23,219 bases of DNA from Chara braunii (taxonomy: Eukaryota > Streptophyta > Charophyceae > Charales > Characeae): assembly GCA_003427395.1 (NCBI GenBank), contig BFEA01000320.1, positions 1,173,928-1,197,146 on the forward strand, written 5' to 3'. The translations under genes were made by a program, and so were the position numbers. The notes under the pieces were generated by a model. The model saw only the letters and a program-made list of their open reading frames with translations. It searched no databases and had not been told where the DNA came from. Shown in pieces: positions 1 through 7,429 of this stretch (position 1 is the first letter of the stretch; every line of letters starts with the position of its first letter).

Positions 1-94
1 GGGGTAAAAAAAAAAAAAAAAAATGGCCGCAAATTTAATCGCGGCCTCAGTCCAGATGCAGGTCTAGAAGCATCTGGACTTTGACAAGACAACA
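1..94. repeat. Poly(A) run followed by two tight hairpins
   Basis: A run of about 18 A is followed by two perfect inverted repeats. GGCCGC (25-30) pairs with GCGGCC (41-46), and GTCCAGATGC (50-59) pairs with GCATCTGGAC (70-79) around a 10-base loop. Both would make stable RNA or cruciform hairpins. The A-run followed by new sequence suggests the end of a retroposed element entering from the left edge, but that is inference because the window starts here. No gene is recognised. Confidence 0.55.
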
Positions 95-297
95 GACTGT
101 TGGATTAAACAGTTTGCTGAAAAAGGCTTTGTACAGCCTTTGGTAAGCTGCGTCTGGCCGCGGGTGAAGGTCATAAGCATTACCAAAGGTCTGAATTTAG
201 TTTCCTTAGGGGAACATCAAGATTCCCAGCCCTCGATCGAAGTTCAGATAGAGGTCAGGCTCAACCCCGTTTTTTTGGCTGAGCCTCAAGTGGCTGG

Positions 298-367
298 CCA
301 CCACTCCAGCCGAGCTATAAAAGCAGGGCTGACCACCACTCCAGCCGAGCTATAAAAGCAGGGCTGG
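298..367 (+). promoter_or_regulatory. 35-bp tandem duplication carrying two TATA boxes
   Basis: A 35-bp unit is present twice in direct tandem (298-332 and 333-367) and differs only at its last base. Each copy holds GCTATAAAAGC, a strong pol II TATA match, at 316-322 and 351-357. If used, start sites would lie about 25-35 bp downstream of each box, near 345 and 380. The flank is symmetrical (GGCTGAGCC at 277-285). No clear coding region follows, so this could be the promoter of a non-coding transcript, an LTR-like promoter, or the first exon of a gene reaching beyond what I can see. The duplication is certain; promoter activity is inferred. Confidence 0.55.
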
Positions 368-379
368 CCAGCAGTATCC

Positions 380-1260
380 TCACTCAGTTGAGGTGCTCCC
401 CACATTCTGACTGAATGTGGAGTGGAGAGCAGCATTATGGTGGAGGAGAAGCTATTGGTGGAGTGAGAAGGGGCTGGTGGAGTGAGAGGAAGCTAATGGA
501 GGTCTGCAAGTGAGGGAGGAGAACTGCTGGAGGTGGCCATAGCTGTGGAACACAGCCATAGCCGCCATCTCGGTGAGGTGAAGAGATTACAGTGGTATAG
601 AAGTGTTGTCTGCATAACGCAGCGACCAGACTTTGAAAGTTGTCTCGGGGGTGTACTTTGGGGAGGCGGTGACGTTGTGCTGCGAGCATATTGTGGCAGT
701 GACGCCTCGATACAGTGGTGGCATAGTGGTACTAGTCATAAGTGGTGACGACGCCGGGACACTGAGGGGGTTGTGTGTTAGTGGGCGATCCTTTGAGGGA
801 GTGGTGTGGATCACTTTTCTGACAGCTTATTGCAGCGATCTTCTCACTTGGAGGGTGATCTATACGACTTTCTTGAGTGAGCCGTTTGTTATCTTCAGTT
901 CAACTTCACTCAAGGTCAGTTAGTCTGACTCAGTTCCCTTCACATCTGTGTGAACCCACACTTGCTTGACCCCGGTTCTCTGAATGTTCGCAGAAAAGGT
1001 AGAGAAAGTGTGTGTCTGCTCGTGCGAATGGGAGTATGACAACAGTAAAGGCTTGCGTTGTGGTGTTTGTGTGGTTTGTTTTGTTGGATCTGACCGTAGG
1101 TACGGCATGTGGATTGAGATGGATGAGGGTGATGATGGTGAAAGATGATTGTTTTCTCTTCTCTGTGCTTGTATGTGCGTGCAAACTAAAGGGAAAAGAA
1201 GGCGACAAACATAAAGCGAGCACAAAGAAGAGGGACGCAATTGGACTTAGACTCATTCCC
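380..1260. other. G-rich stretch without a supported gene
   Basis: Downstream of the doubled TATA box the plus strand is rich in GTGGAG and GGAG words (about 417-540), then becomes ordinary mixed sequence. Several overlapping ORFs of 70-108 codons occur on both strands, but none has a recognisable domain and they overlap in conflicting frames. It may be an untranslated leader or intron of whatever the TATA boxes drive. I found no RNA gene or repeat relative elsewhere in the window. Confidence 0.4.
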
Positions 1261-2485
1261 TGAGGTTACCCATTCTTTCCTGAATGACCCTCTTTGTCCA
1301 TGCCCTTCCATCTGAATGTTTTTCTTTTCTATGATCTCCTTCTTCGTCTAAGTTTGCCCTTGACATCAGACGACAAAGGGCTGTCCGTTTGCTGTGGTAA
1401 GTGCATTTTCTTTCCCTGGAAGGCATCTGAGGCGGGGGTTCGTTGCCTTAGGGGCCGACCCTGTTAACATCTCGAAGTGGACCACTTAGGCGGGGGGATA
1501 CCATGCTGTCGTGGTGGAGCCAGCCCGGCTTCTGAGATCCGAGGTTCGCTCGGATGAGGACGAGGGGTATCCCAGACCACCTCCTAGGGGATGAACGTGT
1601 GCTATTTACGGAAGGCGTTAAGTTCTTGGTGGCTCACGTTAGGAAGAACCGCCATAGTTTACCCCTCTAGTGGTCGTCTTAGGAGCCACAGACGAATGAG
1701 GGACTGACGCCACAAGAAGCGCAGTTCGTATTTTCACTAGCTATGAGTGGAGTGCGTGTAGGCACTACCTTCGCGGATAGGTTTGCACCATAAGAAATGC
1801 AGGCCTGGGGTAATCAGGCCAGATGACAGGAGGTAGCGGCAAGAGCATTGCTTTGAAAGTCCTTATGTTGAAGGTGGGTACTTCATCATTCGGGGAACAG
1901 AAAGAGTAATTATTGCCTAGACGGATAAGGCAAACAACAAACTTTGAAGGTGGACCCCGTCTTCGGCGAAGTGATCAATATATCAGTTGTTGAAGTCGAT
2001 AACTTGTACAGTGATCGTTGGTTTACTTGCAGATGACATTCACACCAAAGTTAGAAAGGTAGTGAAGTCATCACTAAAGCAATGACAGCCTAGCTCTACT
2101 TGAGAATTGAGATTTGTCCGTGATTCTTTTCTAGCAGTTAGTGTGGGGCGGAATGAAAGAACTTGGCAATGCATCTCATCGAGTCGAAAAAGTCATGATA
2201 GTCCAGCCGTCTGGCAGGCAGAGTGAAGATATTTTGATCAAACGTCATTTGAGCGTCGTTACGCATGTTAGTCATGCTTTTATCCTTTTATTGATAAGCG
2301 TTGTCTGAAGTCAAGACAACCCTTGTCATATGCATGATTGTATTACATACAGGTTTATTTCAGAAGATAAGTCAACTTACGTTGACCTGAGTCTTCCTTT
2401 GAAAGCATTTTGTCTGATTAACTCTTGATTGTCTTTGAAAGAAGGGACTATGATTGATTGAGATTTTCTCACGCTTGGAATCTCA
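1261..2485. other. Hairpin-rich non-coding DNA upstream of R1 copy 1
   Basis: There is no ORF worth reporting. Between about 1430 and 1980 the sequence has many short complementary pairs, for example AAGTGGACCACTT (1476-1488), CCGAG/CTCGG around 1540-1555, and GGCCTG/CAGGCC (1803-1821). GTTGTCT/AGACAAC follows at about 2300. R1 copies 2 and 3 also have a palindrome-rich upstream part, so this may be a diverged upstream part of R1 copy 1, but I could not align it base by base. That link is inference. Confidence 0.35.
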
Positions 2486-2940
2486 CGTCCTAGTCGACCG
2501 GCGTCGGTCTGATTCCTGGGAGATCAGCGCCCCAGGGACGGACGACGTTCGTGTCCACTTTGGCATTTAACCATGCGTACCTATGCTACAGCAAACGAGC
2601 AAACGCCCTCGGCCGACCTACCTCTGCAATTGCATTATAAAAGCCTTTGCATGTGGGTTGGTAGCTTGGCGAGGATACGCCCCTAAGGGTGGTGACAGCC
2701 TCTTAGGGAAGGTAAGTTGTGCCCCGTGAGAACCTATCCTGTCGTAGGGGACCGCAGGATGTACAGCTGGCGCACTCCGTCGGAGCGGCGAAGGGTCAGC
2801 GCGGGTTACCGTGTCGTCCCCGAGTTGTCTCTAAAAGGTTGAAAACCTAAGTTTCTCCTGCGTGGCGCGGCCGGAAGGGCCCTCGCTCGCGCGGGGGCTA
2901 ATGAGCTCGACAGCGGCTAAGTCTGTTAGGGTTACATTGA
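2486..2940 (+). repeat. R1 repeat, copy 1 (downstream structured half)
   Basis: The copy begins with CGTCCTAGTCGACCGGCG, also found at 3775 and (one base different) at 19419. The three copies then share, in order: a CCTCGGC-type block before CACCTCTGCGATTGC-like sequence, a GGCGRGGATACGCC-like block, a hairpin around GGTGACA, a splice-donor-like GGTAAGT, a hairpin with TAGGGG on its 3' side, TGGCGCACTC, a GCGGCCGGAAGGG-type block, and an end near CTCGACA. Here the first stem is CCCTAAG (2681-2687) with CTTAGGG (2702-2708), a perfect 7-bp pairing. The upstream TATA part seen in copies 2 and 3 was not confidently found. It is probably part of an unclassified non-coding mobile element or LTR. 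Confidence 0.7.
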
Positions 2941-3004
2941 TAGGGTGGTTGACTGGAGTAGAGCGTGAGTGGGCACGCGTGTGATTCCTCCGTTTGATTA
3001 AGCA

Positions 3005-3036
3005 GCCGGCCTAGTTGGCCGGCCTGATTTTTTTTA
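3005..3036 (+). terminator. GC hairpin followed by a T-run
   Basis: GCCGGCC (3005-3011) pairs perfectly with GGCCGGC (3017-3023) over a 5-base loop and is followed at once by a run of eight T. In a bacterium this would be read as an intrinsic terminator. In a eukaryote a T-run can stop pol III. It lies about 65 bp beyond the end of R1 copy 1, so it might mark the end of that element's transcript, but its position is the only evidence. Confidence 0.3.
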
Positions 3037-3184
3037 TTAGGAATAAAATATTTGTTTTTATTTAGGACGGTTGACCACTGGTAGGCCGACGTACGAGGTG
3101 GGGCGCAAGGTAGTCACGGCGCGAGAGGGCAAGCCAGTGAGGAGGCCTAGGGGCCAGCGTATCAAGGGTTAAATAGGGGTTAAG

Positions 3185-4229
3185 GTTGAGAAAAGGCAGA
3201 AAAACCCCTCCACTGGAATGTATATTTTTTGATGATTTCTTAGTCGGACGTTGGTCCTAGGCCGGGATTCAAGGTCCTTGTCGAGGACATCCCAAGCCCT
3301 AGGCTCTGCATGGAAGGAATATTCCCCCGCACAGAGCCTATGTGCCTTGCCTTCCAAGACACTCAAGCCAAAGGTTTGAGGTCTCGCGGCGGCCGCACGG
3401 CTATTCCTTCAGCCGTGCAATATCGTGAGGGAAAAGACCCTCACGATACTTCGAGTCTGACACTTGAGTGTCATAAGCGGTACTCGGATCCACAAGGGAC
3501 CGCTTGATTATGGGCGCTACGTAGTACGCCATCACTGCGACTGCTTGCGCTCGCTTGCATTGCGAGTCGATATGAGAGAGCCCTGCGTCCGCGCGGTTTT
3601 ATACTAAGTCTCGCGCGCGACGCCTATCCGATTCCGCGTCGGAAAGTTATGGGATGGCTACCGAGGGGCTAGGAGTGTTGTCGCGTTGTTTATGTTGTGT
3701 CGTTTCGTGCGTATGTTGTGTGTGTGTTTTATTTTCTTGTTCTTTAGAGCGGTGTGCGCGTGGCGTGTGGGATGCGTCCTAGTCGACCGGCGACGAGTCG
3801 CGCTTGGGACCTAAGCCCCCCAAGATGTCGGTTCGCGTGCGGGTCCGATAGAGGCGTAGTACTGCACGTACCCCCTATGCTACAACGAACGAGAAACGCC
3901 CTCGGCTGGTCCACCTCTGCGATTGCAGCTGCTCAACTTTCGTACTGTGGACTGGTAGCTCGGCGGGATTACGCCCACCGAAGGGAGGTGACAACTCCCG
4001 TAAGGTGGAGGTAAGTCGTGCCTCGCGTAGGCCCTATCATGTCATAGGGGCTCGCGAGAGGTATGGCTGGCGCACTCGACCGGAGCGGCTTGCGGAAGTT
4101 TCATGTATGTATCTCAACGAGGGCTAAGACCCAACTCCTACGTGACGCGGCCGGGAGGGTCCCGCGCTGCCCTTGAGTAGTGTCGGACCGATGCGCTCGA
4201 CACCACACTGCAATGGACCGATGCGCTCC
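3185..4229 (+). repeat. R1 repeat, copy 2 (with promoter-like half)
   Basis: This copy aligns with copy 3 over roughly 1 kb. The upstream part is packed with hairpins: GCACGGCT/AGCCGTGC (3395-3418), TATCGTGAGGG/CCCTCACGATA (3421-3448), palindrome GACACTTGAGTGTC (3459-3472) and AAGCGGT/ACCGCTT (3475-3505). A TATA-like TTTTATAC follows at 3597, then GTCTCGCGCG, shared with copy 3. The downstream half starts at 3775. Its stems are CCACC/GGTGG (3975-3979, 4004-4008), GGGAG/CTCCC inside it, and CTCGCG/CGCGAG (4022-4027, 4053-4058) enclosing CCCTAT/ATAGGG. An end-like segment GACCGATGCGCTC occurs twice (about 4187 and 4215). The layout resembles an LTR (U3, TATA, leader), but no primer-binding site or pol gene is visible. 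Confidence 0.7.
3597..3604 (+). promoter_or_regulatory. TATA-like box of R1 copy 2
   Basis: TTTTATAC lies just downstream of the palindrome cluster and just upstream of GTCTCGCGCG. Copy 3 has ATTTATAC in the same place (19280-19286) followed by the same block, so the box is kept between diverged copies. Transcription would start near 3630, upstream of the structured half. Function is inferred from position and conservation. Confidence 0.45.
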
Positions 4230-4291
4230 ACACCGTATGTTTCCTGAAGTCGTGGCTTGTTTACGGGCAGGAGTTTAGGAAGTACCGGTGG
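4230..4291. mobile_element. Right-end fragment of a TTAA/TIR element (D)
   Basis: This segment matches the right half of element A (4629-4778): CGTATGTTTC, then a GCTTGTTTAC block, then GGAAGTACCGGTGG. Its left half is missing, because the sequence before 4230 belongs to the end of R1 copy 2. The right border reads into ATGT rather than TTAA, so the target duplication is lost or the end was rearranged. It is a truncated relic. Confidence 0.6.
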
Positions 4292-4292
4292 A

Positions 4293-4614
4293 TGTCGGGA
4301 TAGCATTGGGGCACACCAATGTATCTCTTTGGGCCGTTTTCAAGACCACAACTGTGTCTCCCCTGGGGGACCAAAGGTGACACATCTGCTTGCATCGTGT
4401 GTGAAAAAAACGGTGAGGGTCAATCATCTGTACTTGGCCCATACATTGGTCGCGGGGCGTTTTCGTGCATGTCTCACGACTTTTGCGCTTCGGGCACCGA
4501 AACAAAATGGCTGGTGACACCAGCCAAATGAAAGTTGTGCTGGTTCGTTTTACTTCGGCGCGCAACACTTTTTCAGCATCAGAGAAAAGTGTCTCGGAAG
4601 TACTGATGGTTTAG
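4293..4614. mobile_element. Probable TIR element (E), left end unclear
   Basis: The right terminus reads GGAAGTACTGATGGT followed by TTAG (4611-4614), a one-base change from TTAA. Inside is the hairpin GGCTGGTGACACCAGCC (4510-4526), which has a close relative in element B at about 7323-7340. No matching left TIR was found near 4293, so the start is only the edge of element D. Open frames across it (for example 4257-4517) span element borders and are not genes. Confidence 0.45.
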
Positions 4615-4624
4615 TACTAGTGAT

Positions 4625-4782
4625 TTAAACCATCACTACTTGGCCGAGCTATCGGCCGCAACAAAGAATAGAGTAAAAATATTTATAATCGAATAAATTC
4701 AGGAGCTTCTGCGGTGACCCGTATGTTTCTTAAAGTTGTTGCTTGTTTACAGACGCGAGTTCGGGAAGTACCGGTGGTTTAA
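4625..4782. mobile_element. Small TTAA-flanked TIR element (A)
   Basis: The element occupies 4629-4778 and is flanked by TTAA at 4625-4628 and 4779-4782. Its ends are imperfect inverted repeats, ACCATCACTACTTGG on the left and the complement of a CCGGTGGT end on the right. At 150 bp with no ORF it is a MITE-type non-autonomous element. Its interior (ATCGGCCGCAACAAAGAATAG) matches element C at 22184. TTAA duplication is typical of piggyBac and is also reported for Sola3; termini alone do not decide between them. Confidence 0.75.
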
Positions 4783-5596
4783 ACCACCACTCCCCCTGCC
4801 GCCTAAATTCGGGCGGGCTGGTAGCACAGGTTCAAGAGGGTTACCAGTAGCATAGTGAGGAGAACCAGGGGAGTGACAAAATAAAAAATGCATTGAATTG
4901 CGGCTGCAATTTATCTCGTGGCTTAAATGAGTTTTTCTATTTTTAGAAATATTTTTCCTGGAAAGAACGCAACCACATCTACTGACCGCTCAATTTTCAG
5001 ATTTCTTGATATATCGTTTTTATCGTGAAAAATCGCTGAAGTTGAGGTACTTTTCCCGTTGGCCCACACGTGGTAGAGCGGCAAAAATAGAAAATGGGAT
5101 AAATCAGCATGAGATTTATTTATTGGTCTATTTTTTTTTATTTTTTTTTTCCTGGCAAGACCACGACCAAATCCACAGGACCTGCAAATTTCAGATTTTA
5201 TGAGTCATTTTTATGGGCACAAGAAATTGTGGAAGTTGGGGTACTTTTCCCACCGACTCTCATGTGGAAGTTGGGGTACTATTCCCCCCGGCTCACGTGG
5301 TAGAGTGGCAAAAATGAAAAATGTGAGGAATCGGCGCGATATTTATTTCGCGATCCATTTATTTTTATTTTTATTTTTCTTATATTTTTCCTGAAAGATC
5401 ACAATCTAATCTACAATATCTCAAATTTTCAGATTTTTTTTCATTAATTCTTATGAGCGCGAAACATGAACAAAGTCGACGCTTGAAAATTGCGGGATTG
5501 GACCCGCCTGCACCTGCTGGTCGCCGCCCTCACTAAGAACCCGGTCCGTAAGGCCAGGAAGGTCGAATTTAGGCCGGCGGGGGAGTGGTGGTTTAA
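4779..5596. mobile_element. 810-bp TTAA-flanked TIR element (T2) with AT-rich tandem core
   Basis: The element is 4783-5592, with TTAA at 4779-4782 and 5593-5596. Its terminal 29 bp are inverted repeats (4783-4811 against 5564-5592) matching at 26 positions; they begin ACCACCACTCCCCC and end CCTAAATTCG. The first bases, ACCACCA, are shared with the smaller MITEs, so the two kinds may use one transposase. The left TTAA is also the right TTAA of element A. No transposase ORF is present. The interior holds the tandem units listed separately. Confidence 0.8.
4871..5500 (+). repeat. Three AT-rich tandem units of about 205-227 bp
   Basis: Units start near 4871, 5076 and 5303, each with GAGYGRCAAAA followed by AAAATG. 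Each then has a T-rich tract, a TTTTTCCTG.AA.GA block, a TCARATTTTCAGATTT-like block and a GAAGTTGRGGTACTTTTCCC-like block. Unit 2 also has an internal duplication: GTGGAAGTTGGGGTACT begins at 5229 and again at 5264. The array fills most of element T2. The repeated TTTTCAGATTT resembles a 3' splice site, but no exon evidence exists. Confidence 0.7.
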
Positions 5597-5624
5597 CATA
5601 AGAGACTAGGGCTAAAGCACCATT

Positions 5625-6029
5625 TCAACTTAGGGAGAGCGGGGGCGGCGGAAAGGAATCTGGGAAATCGGATGGGGGGCGTAGAGAAGAGGCTGGGTCA
5701 ATGTGCAACCAATCATGAAATACCCGGTGGTAGTCCTTAATCTCTACTAAATGTTACTGATTCCTCTCAGGGGCATCGCTATCCCATTCTGCTTTAGCTA
5801 TCCACCCTCCCTATACCCCTCCAAGCCAATCCATGTAGAAGGAGGTTATCACCCTCTTAATGTCCTTGTTCCTTTTGAAAAGATCCAACTGAGATCTGAG
5901 AGAGCTTCTGTCAGATATGACAGGATGACCTTTCAGACCTTTATTATCATTACTATAATGGTACGGGAACTTGTAGCACTCCCAAAAAAACATGAGGGGT
6001 GTAGGTGGGTCATACAAGCCAAGTGTCAT
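5625..6029 (-). pseudogene. Broken copy of an unrecognised protein family
   Basis: Read on the minus strand, this region matches the ORF at 22329-22826 motif by motif: FW near the start, QLDLF, KDIK, D.LG, GGWIA, DY...F.DW and PPSDFPDSFPP. The match runs across at least three disruptions. A TAG (complement of 5811-5813) sits at a lysine of the other copy, a TAA (5754-5756) lies between GGWIA and DY, and there is a frame change around 5885-5911 next to a TGA (5911-5913) that replaces a conserved W. Many differences between the copies are at synonymous positions, which points to an ancestral protein rather than a DNA repeat. Element T2 ends about 30 bp beyond its 3' end. Family and function are unknown to me. 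Confidence 0.65.
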
Positions 6030-6139
6030 CCGGTAGCATAACGACGAAGCATTGGCCTGTCGTTGCATCTTATGGACCTCTAGATGGCGGGCATGAAGTA
6101 TATGCATGTAGGTGCATAAGGCTATGAGGACTCATCCTA

Positions 6140-6690
6140 TGACCTCAGTTGTTGTGCCTGCCCAAAAAGCCCCCAAAAAAGGCGCCACCCATCATGTTGC
6201 TACACCCTTTCCCTCAGACCGCCCACCCAAAAAGGGTCAGTTCCCTCAACCTCTATGCTCGCGAGAAACACGACGTTTTTCCCAACCACTACGCTGTCCT
6301 GCTAGCTTTTTGGGTGTCATGGGCCTATTATGCGAGACCCAGGTTATTCCTTGTCCCGTCGCTCTACCCTTTCCCTTAGGTCCTCAACCCAAAAAGGACC
6401 GATTACCCCTAGGCGATGTGAGAACATGAAAAGGAGCGTTTTTCCCAACTTCTACGTGGTCCCATCAGGTTCCGAAATCCAACATGGCCCCATTACGTGA
6501 GAACCAGGTTATCCCTTGTCCCATCGCTCCACTCTTTCCCTTAGGCCACCCTCTCGAAAAAGGACTGATTTTTTCGAAGACCCCAGCCGTTGTGCCCACC
6601 CAAAAAGCGGCATTTTTCCCAACCGCTGCACTGTCCCATGGATTCTCAGGTCTCTTGTGGGCCCATTCAGGAGACCTCGGTTATCCTTTA
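6140..6690 (+). repeat. Tandem array, period about 163 bp, three degenerate units
   Basis: Anchor words recur at fixed spacing. CCCTTTCCCT occurs at 6205 and 6367 and, with one change, at 6532. Each is followed by a CCCAAAAAGG-like word and later by TTTTTCCCAAC. Between units, GAGACCCAGGTTATTCCTTGTCCC (units 1-2) recurs nearly unchanged before unit 3. Spacing is 162 then 165 bp. Open frames on both strands here are by-products of the repeat. Origin unknown. Confidence 0.7.
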
Positions 6691-7227
6691 AAAAGATAGA
6701 GATTGTCCCTTTCACTGGATCTCCACCTTTAACTCTTCATTCGACATACCTCCATCTTGCATACATGTAAGACCCATGTAGGGCATCATGAACTCGCACA
6801 AGGACTTTATTAGATGAACCAGATCGCCATGACGGCCATATTAGTTCAGTAAGCCTTCGTGAGAGTATGTCCTTAGTTAACTTGTTTACACTCCCATCTT
6901 TTTTTTTTTTTTTTTTTTTTTTTGCAGAGAGGCTAGTTCAAAATCCGCACAGACAAAATCTAAGATTGTAACTTTTGCTCCATGAATAGAATCAGGGATA
7001 TGCATCCTTGTGTGGAAGACTCTGCCAATCATTGATTGGTTAGTGCTAAAACAGAACCAAGCCCGGTTACCTCGTCACACAGGAAGGCCACCGGTTGACA
7101 CACAAGATGGTCACGGTGCTCATGTGGGCTATGAAGATTGGAGAGGCGGTGGCGTTGGTGTCGATACTCGACTCCCACACGGGCGCCTGTTGAACCCACA
7201 TTAATACAACATATGTCTACCGGATTG
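6691..7227. other. No supported gene; T25 run
   Basis: A run of about 25 T lies at 6899-6923. On the minus strand this would be a poly(A) tail, but I found no clear target duplication around it. The rest is mixed sequence with no domain, RNA gene or relative elsewhere in the window. Confidence 0.35.
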
Positions 7228-7429
7228 TTAAACCATCAGTACTTCGCCCAATCATTTTTCTCCGATACAACCATTAACGTACTGCAAGTTTTGTGGGTCG
7301 ACCCACCAGACTTCGAGCAAATGACTGGTGACGCCAACCAAAACGAGGCGCGCCCCGATTCATCTTTTTCTGGCTTGCAGGGCATTTCTAAACTTAGAAA
7401 AATGTTGGCCAAAAGTACTGGTAGTTTAT
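7228..7429. mobile_element. 194-bp TTAA/TIR element (B)
   Basis: The element is 7232-7425. The left flank is TTAA (7228-7231) and the right flank TTAT (7426-7429), a one-base decay. The left end ACCATCAGTACTT and the complement of the right end, ACTACCAGTACTT, form the TIR. The interior has the CTGGTGAC hairpin region shared with element E. The 140-codon frame at 7138-7560 runs through both borders and is not a gene. Confidence 0.7.

Noticed and set aside
5811-6107. Minus-strand CYRMTLGLYDPPTPL resembling the reverse transcriptase phrase around FGL.NAP
   Set aside because: No YVDD-type catalytic motif follows, and the same stretch fits better as a diverged part of the unknown protein family.
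6112-6770. Several overlapping frames of 68-105 codons
   Set aside because: They follow the 163-bp tandem repeat, and the frame is not kept between units.
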